Source of the DNA: a virus
IMG/VR virus record: IMGVR_UViG_3300030060_006448
Location: 1-30,301 of that record
DNA length: 30,301 nt
Reading direction: 5' to 3' (one strand)
Shown: positions 17,556-25,841 of the stretch, piece after piece
How positions within the stretch are numbered: the stretch's first letter is position 1
How the letters are laid out: every line of letters begins with the position of its first letter
Made by a program: the position numbers and the translations under genes
The notes under the pieces: model-generated
What the model saw: only the letters and a program-made list of their open reading frames with translations
What the model was told of the DNA's origin: nothing
The model's database searches: none

Positions 17556-19365
17556 AGGTTGTGGTTGAATCATCAAAAAATACATCCAAAGTCGCTGCCG
17601 TTGGTTCAGCAAATTGTTCAACAACTTTAGGAATAATTTCATCCCTTACCTTATTAGTGGCAGCTGTTATTGCGTCAAAACTTGGTAACTGATCTTGTGC
17701 AGAAGATGCTCCTCCACTACAAAAAGTATAATAGTCAGAAACAGCTGGATTAGGAGGAAGTTCAAAAGGAAAAACATTCATTTTTATATTTTCAAAATTC
17801 AAAGCTGATGTCATATTACCTTTCATGTCCTTCATTGCAGAAAACACACTGGTAATACTTCCACTAACACCAGCAAGATCACTCATACAATCAGTTACAA
17901 AAGAATCCATATTGTCAAGAATATTTTGATTAGTTTCATTTATTTTACCTTTACTAGCTGATAAAACAGTAGCTATAACATCTTCTGAATTACAAATAGG
18001 AACTTTAGGGATAGCTTTTGGTTTTCCACTACTACTACCTGTTCCTGTACTAGCTATTTGCTGTGCTTTTGCTATTAAACCCTCTGGACCATCCAAATTC
18101 AACATCTTAGTAATTATTCCCTCCATTAAACCTCCCATACCTCCTGTTATATCATTAAAACTAGATAACATATTTTGAGTCATCCCATCTTTCAAATCAG
18201 CCATCTGCCATCTTTTACATGAGGGTATCGCAGAGACAGCATTAGTCATTTCTTTATTTAAAGATTTTTGACTATATTCCATCACCTTATCCATTATAAT
18301 TTTCATATATTTAGATTGACTTTTAGAATTATTACTAATAACCTTCTTCAAATTCTTAACTCCCCTAGTCATTGAAACTGCATCAGTATAACTTGATAAT
18401 GCATTTAAAGCTTTATCAATATCCTGAACCATATTATCCATATCAGTTTGCATTGCCCTATTACAAGACTCAACAATATTATCTGGTTTTAATAAAACTC
18501 TCTTCTTACAAAATATTTCATCTAATTTAATAGTAGCAGCAGTTTGTCCATGAACCCCTTCACCTTCCCAAGTAGCTCCTGGTTGAACAGGTGATCTTGA
18601 AGAATTTGCTTCCGATGTTCTAGCTGTCACTCCTGATGCAACCCTATCTCTTATTAACTGTTGTTGTTCTGATAAAGAAAAATTAGTATTTGTAGATAGG
18701 ATAAGATTTATTTCTTCTCTAGCACTTGCAATATCAGCTAATTGATTTTTTGTTAATGGTAAATTGGATGGAAGTCCATATATGTTCAAACTCACTCCTG
18801 GTGCAGGAGTAGCGGATTCTTGTGCCTGTTCTTCAGTTTTTGGTTTTTCTACTCCTTTATCACCATCATTAGGAATAGCTTCAGTTAATCCAGCATGATC
18901 TATTTGTCCTTTAGCATATCCACTAACTCCAACAGTACCTCCACTATCATTAGTTACTTCACTATCACCGATAGTCGTTTTTAAAGGAGTCTGGGTATTA
19001 TTTCCCAAAACTCCCATAATGACAGGTTGCTGTCCTTCTATTGCCCCATCCATGAAGAATCCAAAGACAATATTACCTTGTCTAAGCATTGGGGTTTGAC
19101 CCGATCCTTGAAGATAAGCTCCTGCAGTAATGGGATACATTACATTTGCCCAAGGCAAATTTTTAGATTCAATAGATCCTTCACCCCAATCATGAAGACC
19201 GAAAATCCTTACCTTATACCGATATCCCCAACCTCTTATACTTTTCTTGCTTTTAAATTTTCCAGCATTGATATTATCGCGCCAAAAAGAATCATCAGCA
19301 ATTTGACCAATCCACCAATTAAACGCTTGTCCTGCAAATTGAGGATCTAAAAGAGGTTCATTCAT
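17554..19365 (-). CDS. 5: gp5-like baseplate hub protein without a visible lysozyme domain
   Basis: The N-terminal ~125 residues match the OB-fold domain of T4 gp5: YRYKVRIFGLHDWGE, then KNLPWANVMYPITAGAYLQG, then a loop ending VIMGVLGNN. In T4 this domain binds the gp27 trimer and links tail tube to spike. After it T4 gp5 has a lysozyme domain and a beta-helical needle. Here the 603 residues continue as a Gln/Ser-rich linker and then a largely helical region (about 250-520) with scattered cysteines. The protein ends in a proline-containing block (FPFELPPNPAVSDYYTF) that I associate with marine T4-like gp5 proteins. I see no T4-lysozyme active-site pattern and no needle repeats. The start overlaps the stop of the His-rich gene in a TAATG junction. 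The hub assignment is good; how the cell wall is breached is unexplained. Confidence 0.8.
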   Translation of the reverse strand: MNEPLLDPQFAGQAFNWWIGQIADDSFWRDNINAGKFKSKKSIRGWGYRYKVRIFGLHDWGEGSIESKNLPWANVMYPITAGAYLQGSGQTPMLRQGNIVFGFFMDGAIEGQQPVIMGVLGNNTQTPLKTTIGDSEVTNDSGGTVGVSGYAKGQIDHAGLTEAIPNDGDKGVEKPKTEEQAQESATPAPGVSLNIYGLPSNLPLTKNQLADIASAREEINLILSTNTNFSLSEQQQLIRDRVASGVTARTSEANSSRSPVQPGATWEGEGVHGQTAATIKLDEIFCKKRVLLKPDNIVESCNRAMQTDMDNMVQDIDKALNALSSYTDAVSMTRGVKNLKKVISNNSKSQSKYMKIIMDKVMEYSQKSLNKEMTNAVSAIPSCKRWQMADLKDGMTQNMLSSFNDITGGMGGLMEGIITKMLNLDGPEGLIAKAQQIASTGTGSSSGKPKAIPKVPICNSEDVIATVLSASKGKINETNQNILDNMDSFVTDCMSDLAGVSGSITSVFSAMKDMKGNMTSALNFENIKMNVFPFELPPNPAVSDYYTFCSGGASSAQDQLPSFDAITAATNKVRDEIIPKVVEQFAEPTAATLDVFFDDSTTT

Positions 19366-19634
19366 TAGTCGTCATATACTCTACACTCTAATGAGTCTGG
19401 ATGATTATCACAATAAACTTCTAAGTGTTGATCCTCATGTCTCGTATGCCAATCATTGATCTTACCATCATTCTTATTCACTTCATCTTCTGAGTGAGCA
19501 TGGAAGGCATCATTATGCATTTCCAAATCCTTTTCAGAATATTCTATCATGCCATGATTGACATGCTCCTTATGATCCTTTGGATCAATATAAACCTCAT
19601 GTTCGAGGTCGTGTTTAGGAATTTCAGTTGTCAT
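19365..19634 (-). CDS. His- and acid-rich small protein between hub genes (89 aa)
   Basis: Twelve of 89 residues are histidine and roughly a third are Asp or Glu (for example HDLEHEVYIDPKDHKEHVNH). Two cysteines flank a C-terminal DNHPDSLE segment. There is no membrane segment or known fold. The composition suggests metal binding or a charged assembly factor, which is inference only. It has an excellent setting: an exact TATAAATA box 20 bases upstream, an AGGAG Shine-Dalgarno, and a TAATG overlap with the gp5-like gene, so the two are co-translated. That makes a role in hub folding or assembly, or presence in the virion beside gp5, more likely than an unrelated function. Confidence 0.7.
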   Translation of the reverse strand: MTTEIPKHDLEHEVYIDPKDHKEHVNHGMIEYSEKDLEMHNDAFHAHSEDEVNKNDGKINDWHTRHEDQHLEVYCDNHPDSLECRVYDD

Positions 19635-19654
19635 AAGAGATCTCCTACTGAGAA

Positions 19655-19662
19655 TATTTATA
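19655..19662 (-). promoter_or_regulatory. Late promoter box TATAAATA for the His-rich gene and gp5-like hub
   Basis: The minus strand reads TATAAATA exactly, ending 20 bases before the ATG at 19634. It begins two bases after the stop of the probable gp27-like gene. Confidence 0.7.
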
Positions 19663-19664
19663 GG

Positions 19665-21101
19665 TTAAGAAGGGGTTCCTACTCTACCAAACGAATCTCT
19701 AATCAAATTTAATTTAGTGTAAGTTTCTTTGGCAGTAATATAATGGCATAAATCTGATATAAGATAAAGACCACTATCTTCATTATTTACCTCATCTGCA
19801 CATGATTTATTTTCAGTTTCTCCAGTTTCGGGAAGATCTATAAAAACAGTATCACCTGCATGAAGAGAAAAATCTCCAGGTATAGTTACAACTACTTCAG
19901 AAGCAAATAGTTGATTATATCTCATATTTGCTTGATTAGAGATGTCTTTATAATCATAACTTGATAACTTAGATTTATCAAGCTGTTCACCAATTTCCCC
20001 AATATTAATTTGTCCTGTAGCAGCAAGTTGAAAAATAGATTTAGTATAACCTTTACCCCCCAATTCATCATTATTACTTAATACAGGTAATCTTTCACCA
20101 GCCAATTTTAAAGACTCTTCTTTAATCTTTTCCAGTCCTTCAGCACTCATCATATCACTAATAGGAACATCATAATTCGTATCCCAAGGATTGAAAGAAA
20201 ATAATCTTGTAGAATAAGTTCCTGCAGCCAATTTCTGTTGAACATTAATTTTATTATTCATTTCCAATGTTAATGCCTTTACATCATATCCAGCAGGAAG
20301 ACCTTTATCAGTGCTGTCAGGTGTTTCATTATAAAGAATGGATATTTTTTGTTTACCTGACAATAATGTATCAATAGATTTAAATTTATATCCATCCGAA
20401 GTTTCCCAAAAGAAATAACCAGCAGTAACTCCTAACTTCTGATTTTCTTCGGATATAGCTTTTTTAGATAATTTGTTTATAGTATAAAAAGGTTTTTTAT
20501 TATTAGCAGTGTATGAGAAAGTAGTGGGTGTTTTGGTTTTTTCCAGATCTTCAATATCTCTATCAGTTTTAAGATTATCTTTTAAAATGGTTTTTACCAT
20601 CTCTTCTATAGGACCTTCTAAACATGTCTTTACTCTTTCCTCATCATTAGCAATAAATTCGGGAGATGCCAAATCTAACATATATGTTTTATTTGAAGTT
20701 TCCGAATCTGTTGGAATATTCACTATTGAATTCATAATTAAATTATTATCATTTCTTATATTAAAATCTATAGTATTTTTATGATTATCAGTAAATTTTA
20801 AATTTACCTTTTCTTTTCCAATAATAGGAAGACCTTCAACAGCACTTACTTTCTTTTTTCTTTTTCCATGTCCTTGTCCTCTCTTTTGTGTTGATAGTGT
20901 ATTACCAGCATCAGTAAAAGTAACTGTAGCTCTTACACTATCAGCCAACAAACTCTCCCAATATAAAACACGAACTGTACCACCTATCACACTCACGCTT
21001 CTAGTTTTATCTTCTTGAGAAACAATATCCACTTTTTCAAGAAAAGCTGGAGAACTTTCTCTTGTGGTTTTTCCTCTTTCTTTGTTTCCTTGTCCTGCCA
21101 T
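19665..21101 (-). CDS. 27: Probable gp27-like baseplate hub protein
   Basis: This 478-residue soluble protein is rich in beta strands, with an opening VRVLYWESLLADSVRATVTF typical of hub proteins that form a tube-like ring. The C-terminal domain (VVVTIPGDFSLHAGDTVFID, then GLYLISDLCHYI and a final LNLIRDSFGR) matches the pattern of gp27/gpD-type hubs: a strand pair with 'GD.V.ID.P', then 'YLI..I.H.I'. T4 gp27 has 391 residues; the extra length lies in a charged central part (about 75-200), with a lysine-rich stretch near residue 85. Position supports the call, two genes before the gp5-like OB protein that would sit on it. An AGAGGAAAT ribosome site and a near-late box (GTTAAATA) precede it. 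The gp27 name is inference from fold-like motifs and order. Confidence 0.6.
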   Translation of the reverse strand: MAGQGNKERGKTTRESSPAFLEKVDIVSQEDKTRSVSVIGGTVRVLYWESLLADSVRATVTFTDAGNTLSTQKRGQGHGKRKKKVSAVEGLPIIGKEKVNLKFTDNHKNTIDFNIRNDNNLIMNSIVNIPTDSETSNKTYMLDLASPEFIANDEERVKTCLEGPIEEMVKTILKDNLKTDRDIEDLEKTKTPTTFSYTANNKKPFYTINKLSKKAISEENQKLGVTAGYFFWETSDGYKFKSIDTLLSGKQKISILYNETPDSTDKGLPAGYDVKALTLEMNNKINVQQKLAAGTYSTRLFSFNPWDTNYDVPISDMMSAEGLEKIKEESLKLAGERLPVLSNNDELGGKGYTKSIFQLAATGQINIGEIGEQLDKSKLSSYDYKDISNQANMRYNQLFASEVVVTIPGDFSLHAGDTVFIDLPETGETENKSCADEVNNEDSGLYLISDLCHYITAKETYTKLNLIRDSFGRVGTPS

Positions 21102-21120
21102 AGTTATTTCCTCTTACTTA

Positions 21121-21128
21121 TATTTAAC
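21121..21128 (-). promoter_or_regulatory. Possible degenerate late box GTTAAATA before the gp27-like gene
   Basis: The minus strand reads GTTAAATA, departing from NATAAATA at the second base. It ends 20 bases before the ATG at 21101, the usual distance here. Its internal TAA (21126-21124) is the stop codon of the preceding gene. Confidence 0.35.
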
Positions 21129-23334
21129 CACCAGCGTATGCAGCTAGATTCATCTCAGATGTAGCAGATGATCCAGTATCAATTGTTGAAACTGCTGTGT
21201 CATTATTACCACCACTTACATTTGAATTTGCACCTCCATCATTAGACATAATAATAGTAGTGCCATTATTAGACTCTTCATAAGAAGCAAAGTTTGCAAC
21301 AGATCCTGACCTATCGTTGGATGCTCCCGAAACCAATTCAGAACTATTTTGATTATTATTGCTAGTAGTAGAATTATTAATATCACTTACATTAGTTTCT
21401 TCACCAGCACCTTTTATCATATGATCCAACAATCCAGAAGGATCTCTTATAAGTGGTCTAGGTGTAAGTCCCAAATTCTCAGCAATAGGATCTTGTATTT
21501 CTGCCAACTCTGGGAACTTATGGAGTATACCACTAATCATTTTTGCAACTATAGCTTCAGCTATTCCTGCACCCACAATACCACCCATAAATGATAATGG
21601 ACTTGGAACACCACCTGTTATAGCAGTTCCTATAGCAGAACCAGCAGCAAATCCCAAGGTTCCTGCAGTTGCTTTAAGAATTGCATTGACAGGAGACTCA
21701 CCAAAAGCAGCATAATCCACAATAGCAAAAATAGCATCAAGTGCAATATCTACAGGACCTAATCCATCAGCAAGACCTTTATTTTTTCTAACAACATCAA
21801 CAATTGGCATCATTTTCTTACCAATTTTATCAAAATTCTTAGAAACAAATCCCAATGCTTTTTTGGGTTTTAAATTCTCTAAAAGTTTTTTTACAGCAGG
21901 ATTACCATCAACAACTTTATCTAAATTCTTTCTAACCATATTAGTAATATTTTCCAACATTTTTGAAGGACTCAACTTATCCAATTGTTTCCCTAATGTT
22001 GCTCCAATTTCATCAAATTTATTTTTCCAACTACCTAATTTTTCACCTATTATTGGTCCTATTTTTTTAGCAATATCATCATATTGTGTTTTTACTTTTT
22101 CAGGAATTTCTTGAATATATTTTAGAGTGCTCCCTCCAAAATTTTTTAATCCTTGGTAAGCGCCAGAAACAATTTCTGATCCTCGCTTTAAAACATTACT
22201 ACCAATCTCACCCAACTTCCTAAATGGAGCACCTAAATCAGGTAGAAAAGCATCAATATTCCTCCCAACCTGTTTCCAATCTACATTTTTTGCTCTGTTT
22301 AGTAGACCCTCACCTCTTTTAGTAATATTTCCAAAAATCTTTCCAATATCAATATTTCGTGCAGCTGAGTCACCAGTAATATTAGGTTTACGACGAAATA
22401 TATCTGTAATTTTTTGAAGTGGTCCTTCAGTGACTCCAGTAATATTAGGTTTACGACGAAATATATCTGTAATTTTTTGGAGTGGTCCTTCAGTGACTCC
22501 AGTAATATTAGGTCTATTACGAAATGGATTAATATTCCTTACAAATTCTCTTGCCTTACTCAAAGGACCTTCACTGAGTTGACGACCAAGACTAGTAGTT
22601 CTTCTATTGTTTATCCTATTAAATCTACTATTAGGTAAATCAATATTTCTAATTCTCCCTCTCCCTCTAGGTCTCCCACCACCATCTCCTCCTGCATTAC
22701 CAAATGCCAGAGCAGCTAAGGCAACCATCCCAATAAGATTAAAAACTTTGTTTAAAGTTCCTGCAATACCATCAAAAATTTGTACTCCTTTTCTACCAAA
22801 TACATTTCCTATAAAATTTCTAGTAGCATCATAGGCTCGATACCCCCAATCAATAAAAGTTGCCAATCCATTCAAGATTTTACCGACAAAATCAATAAGC
22901 CAATCAGCAACTTTAGCAATGACTTTAAGAACTTTTAATACCGCAGGTAAATTATCTAATAATCGAACGGCAAGCCATCCAATTAAAATAGTTTTAAGAA
23001 AATTCTTTACACCATCTAAAAAACTTAATTTAGGAACTTTAATCTTGTTTGGAGTGTCCTTCTCCTGATCATCTTGTTTTGGTTTTTCTACATCCTGTTC
23101 TTTCTGTGATCTTTGTTCCTGTTCTATATCTTGTTTTTCTTGCGTTCGTTTTACTTTTTCAAAAGCCAAAGTTCCCTTCAAAAGTTTATCAATTTGTACT
23201 ACTTTACTTTTAATAGTATAAAGAGAACTCTCTTCGGGTTTTGATATTTTAGTTAATTCTTCTTTAGGACGCACAGCAAGTGACCCACCCTTTTCATTCT
23301 TTCCTAAAAATTTATTTTTATCTATGACTGCCAT
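21124..23334 (-). CDS. Large hub-associated tail protein with hydrophobic segments (736 aa)
   Basis: Order of parts: a basic N-terminus, a charged coiled-coil-like stretch (about 60-100, rich in Glu, Gln and Lys), and a long hydrophobic/amphipathic region (about 105-235, including KTILIGWLAVRLLDNLPAVL). A repeat block (about 254-320) contains three EGPL...NITG units. A helical centre is followed by a glycine/alanine-rich hydrophobic segment near 580-640 (AGTLGFAAGSAIGTAITGG) and a low-complexity Ser/Asn/Gly tail. It overlaps the preceding 777-residue gene by a TAATG junction and shares that protein's plan: charged coil then hydrophobic region. Position between gp51-like and gp27-like genes suggests a counterpart of T4 gp28/gp29 hub or tape-measure proteins. 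Sequence identity to them is not apparent to me, so the role is inferred. Confidence 0.65.
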   Translation of the reverse strand: MAVIDKNKFLGKNEKGGSLAVRPKEELTKISKPEESSLYTIKSKVVQIDKLLKGTLAFEKVKRTQEKQDIEQEQRSQKEQDVEKPKQDDQEKDTPNKIKVPKLSFLDGVKNFLKTILIGWLAVRLLDNLPAVLKVLKVIAKVADWLIDFVGKILNGLATFIDWGYRAYDATRNFIGNVFGRKGVQIFDGIAGTLNKVFNLIGMVALAALAFGNAGGDGGGRPRGRGRIRNIDLPNSRFNRINNRRTTSLGRQLSEGPLSKAREFVRNINPFRNRPNITGVTEGPLQKITDIFRRKPNITGVTEGPLQKITDIFRRKPNITGDSAARNIDIGKIFGNITKRGEGLLNRAKNVDWKQVGRNIDAFLPDLGAPFRKLGEIGSNVLKRGSEIVSGAYQGLKNFGGSTLKYIQEIPEKVKTQYDDIAKKIGPIIGEKLGSWKNKFDEIGATLGKQLDKLSPSKMLENITNMVRKNLDKVVDGNPAVKKLLENLKPKKALGFVSKNFDKIGKKMMPIVDVVRKNKGLADGLGPVDIALDAIFAIVDYAAFGESPVNAILKATAGTLGFAAGSAIGTAITGGVPSPLSFMGGIVGAGIAEAIVAKMISGILHKFPELAEIQDPIAENLGLTPRPLIRDPSGLLDHMIKGAGEETNVSDINNSTTSNNNQNSSELVSGASNDRSGSVANFASYEESNNGTTIIMSNDGGANSNVSGGNNDTAVSTIDTGSSATSEMNLAAYAGG
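22373..22498 (-). repeat. Tandem 63-bp repeat, two near-identical copies
   Basis: Copies at 22373-22435 and 22436-22498 differ at one base that I can see (A at 22417 against G at 22480). The repeat continues partially to about 22513. Each copy encodes 21 residues around EGPLQKITDIFRRKPNITG. A more diverged protein-level copy lies just upstream (EGPLSKAREFV...RPNITG). The length is a multiple of three, so copy-number changes keep the frame. Confidence 0.9.
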
Positions 23335-25667
23335 TATAAACTAATCCCTAAGACTTGTATTTTTGCAGCAGATCTCATAGCTTTAGGATCAAAATCTGGC
23401 ACTTCCTTAGACGAAACTGTTTGAATCTCTGCTTTTTGCATATCAGAATCAAGTTGTCCACCTTCTTTTTGATAATCCAGAAGAACATTATTTTTAGAAA
23501 CAGGATTTAAATCCATATCCTTTTTAGCTACTGGAGTGAAACCAGCACTATTAACCATACTATCAACATTACTACTTATTGGTCCCAATATACCCGTGTT
23601 ACTACTCTTATTAGTTTCTGACCCAGAAACATTTGCAGCAGCACCAGTAGTCCATCCCATTTTTTTATTAACATAATCTTTGGTTGACATTGCCAACTCT
23701 TCATCAGCACCACCACCAGTACCAGATACATTCCATTTAGTCCCTTTCGTTTGATATTTTTGTTTTCCAAGTCCAAATAAACCTCTAGGCATTTTCTCTG
23801 TCCATTTTATACTTCCAAAACGCATACCACCAGCAACAATATCCTCTATCTTAACACCAGCCTTAATCGCATCTTCATATGAATTGATTGATCCTGCTTC
23901 TACTATAGGTTGTACTAGTCCCCCTTCATTATATCTACCCATTGTTGGTCTATTTGTTCCACCACCAGCAGCATTCATGGCAGCAAGAGTATTAGCACCA
24001 TACTTCTGAACTGCTCCTTTAGACATGACAAACTCACCAGCAGTTAATCTTGCAGGAACTTGGTCTATCCCACCAGGACCAGATACAAAACCACCAGTAA
24101 CCATGTTCTGCCTATTTGCTTGCCTTGCTAATTGGTCAGCAGTAAAAGCACCAGACTTTGCTGCAGGACTTGTAGTATCTTGTTGAGCAGCCATCAATAA
24201 TCTATATGCTGCAGTACCTGGAATATCCTTATTAATATCAAATGCCACATCTCCTTTGAAGTTAGGATTATCTAATGTCTGTCTTCTAATATCCGTCATC
24301 ATAGCAAGAATTGCCCCTTGAGCTTCAGGTATCTGTTGCATGGATGGATTAGACTCAAGACTTGCTACTGAACTATTAAAAGCCTCTTCACTCATATTAG
24401 CAATAAACTCACCAAAATTGGGCATCCTCCCATCTCTATCCATCTTTAATTTTATACCCTGAAAAGCCTCAGGATTTTCATCTACCATCGCATTTTGATC
24501 TTGTACAAACTTCTTCATATGAGGACTAAGTACATCTACCAATAACTCTCTATGTTTAGGATTATCATAATCAAAATCAGCAGGGAGTCCAAAATCTGCA
24601 GGAGTAGGAGCTTGTTGAACTAAAGCACCATCTTTAAATCCTTGAATTAATCCACCACCATTATAATTTCTAATAAATTGATTATAATTATTAACCAATC
24701 CACCACCATTAAATTGACCCTCAAATTGCATAGTATCAAGATCAGCAGCAGTATCATCACCTACATCGTCACCACCAGACATTGCATTTCCCATAAGCAT
24801 TCCTCCACCAAGTAGAAGTGTTGATGACAAAAGTTTTCCTTTTATTCCACCACCAGGAATCATATTGAGAAGTCTACCTGCCTTCATTTTTGCTAAACCC
24901 GCTACGAGTTTAGGAATTATCGTTGTGATAAGACTAACCGCAAATTTACTTATCATCACGGTTAGTCTCACAGCCATTCGACCAAAGGCATTACCAAACA
25001 ACAAATATGCTGTTAATAACACTGGCCACCAATCTTTAACAAATCTAAGAATACTCTGAAGTTTCTTTTGATTTTGTGGATCACTGATCCAATTCATCAA
25101 TTTAAATAATATCCTACCAAAAAAGACAGTCTTTAAAAAATCAAAAACTCTATTCCATGCACTTTTAAATGGTTTGAGTAATTTTGTCGCTGTTTTCTTT
25201 ATTCCATCAAATTTTTTAGCCTCTAATTTGTTCTCTTTAGATTTTCTTCTTTTCTTTTCTTCTTGTCTTTGCTTAAATTTATCAAAATTCTCATCTTGTT
25301 TATAATCTTCTTTTAAAGTATCAACAATAGAATTTACACCAGTTGCAATTTGTTGTAATGAACCACCAATATCTCCTGTAGAACCATTAGGAGGAGATTT
25401 TTTTTGAGTTATTGCATCTGTTTTATTTTCATTTTTACCTAAAAACTTTGATATATTTATTGTCTTTCTTCTTAACTTAAGTTCTTTTTTTACTTCCTTC
25501 TGCAAAATTTCTATATAATCTCTATTATATTCCCCACCCAATGTTTCATCTTCGGAAAAATCATTTACAGCGATATTTAACGCCTTATGGTATGGTGTAT
25601 TATCATCCAGATAACCATACTCTACAAGGATGTCTAATGGTTCAGTAAGTTTTATAGAACTAGGCAT
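23334..25667 (-). CDS. Large tail protein with tape-measure-type motif (777 aa)
   Basis: The N-terminal third is charged, with a coiled-coil-like KFKQRQEEKKRRKSKENKLE near residue 140. Then comes a hydrophobic region (about 185-300: FLKTVFFGRILFKLMNW, WWPVLLTAYLLFGNAFG, LLSSTLLLGGGMLMG). The centre includes NNYNQFIRNYNGGG glycine-asparagine repeats. Near 522-567 it carries GGFVSGPGGIDQVPARL-TAGEFVMSKGAV, the 'D.VPA.LT.GEFV' motif that recurs in phage tape-measure proteins. T4 gp29 (590 residues) is hub protein and tape measure, so this is a good candidate for that role, perhaps inserting hydrophobic parts into the host membrane. It overlaps the gp51-like gene by eight bases and the next gene by TAATG. 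No catalytic domain is visible. Confidence 0.65.
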   Translation of the reverse strand: MPSSIKLTEPLDILVEYGYLDDNTPYHKALNIAVNDFSEDETLGGEYNRDYIEILQKEVKKELKLRRKTINISKFLGKNENKTDAITQKKSPPNGSTGDIGGSLQQIATGVNSIVDTLKEDYKQDENFDKFKQRQEEKKRRKSKENKLEAKKFDGIKKTATKLLKPFKSAWNRVFDFLKTVFFGRILFKLMNWISDPQNQKKLQSILRFVKDWWPVLLTAYLLFGNAFGRMAVRLTVMISKFAVSLITTIIPKLVAGLAKMKAGRLLNMIPGGGIKGKLLSSTLLLGGGMLMGNAMSGGDDVGDDTAADLDTMQFEGQFNGGGLVNNYNQFIRNYNGGGLIQGFKDGALVQQAPTPADFGLPADFDYDNPKHRELLVDVLSPHMKKFVQDQNAMVDENPEAFQGIKLKMDRDGRMPNFGEFIANMSEEAFNSSVASLESNPSMQQIPEAQGAILAMMTDIRRQTLDNPNFKGDVAFDINKDIPGTAAYRLLMAAQQDTTSPAAKSGAFTADQLARQANRQNMVTGGFVSGPGGIDQVPARLTAGEFVMSKGAVQKYGANTLAAMNAAGGGTNRPTMGRYNEGGLVQPIVEAGSINSYEDAIKAGVKIEDIVAGGMRFGSIKWTEKMPRGLFGLGKQKYQTKGTKWNVSGTGGGADEELAMSTKDYVNKKMGWTTGAAANVSGSETNKSSNTGILGPISSNVDSMVNSAGFTPVAKKDMDLNPVSKNNVLLDYQKEGGQLDSDMQKAEIQTVSSKEVPDFDPKAMRSAAKIQVLGISL

Positions 25668-25830
25668 TCGCTTGCTGCTGTTGCTTTAATTTTTCTTCCT
25701 CAAGATGTTGTTGGAGAAGACCCACATAGATGTCTCGTTCCCAAGGCATCATATTTTCAATCTCTGTTAAGCTATATTTATGGTACTGCATCAAGGCAAA
25801 ATTAAGTTTAAAGTATTCCTCCAAACTCAT
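25660..25830 (-). CDS. 51: gp51-like baseplate hub assembly protein (very short)
   Basis: The frame starts at an ATG (25830) and encodes 56 residues: MSLEEYFKLNFALMQYHKYS, LTEIENMMPWERDIYVGLLQ, QHLEEEKLKQQQQANA. It lies between gp26 and the large tape-measure-like gene, its end overlapping the next ATG by eight bases. The MPWER.IY...L..HL pattern is the one I associate with short gp51/hub-assembly proteins of marine T4-like phages, where the gene follows gp26. T4 gp51 has about 249 residues, so this would be a minimal form. The protein is mostly helical and acts in hub assembly, probably without remaining in the virion. No clear Shine-Dalgarno is present; coupling to gp26, whose stop is 11 bases away, is likely. 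Confidence 0.7.
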   Translation of the reverse strand: MSLEEYFKLNFALMQYHKYSLTEIENMMPWERDIYVGLLQQHLEEEKLKQQQQANA

Positions 25831-25841
25831 ATGCAGTAGGG

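Noticed and set aside
17554-19365. Lysozyme domain in the gp5-like protein, as in T4
   Set aside because: No segment matches the T4 lysozyme active-site region (for example the RxxEGxRLKxY-type start), and the region after the OB domain is a low-complexity linker and helices.
22373-22513. CRISPR-like array
   Set aside because: The repeats are directly adjacent without unique spacers, are multiples of three bases and are translated in frame, so they are a coding tandem repeat.
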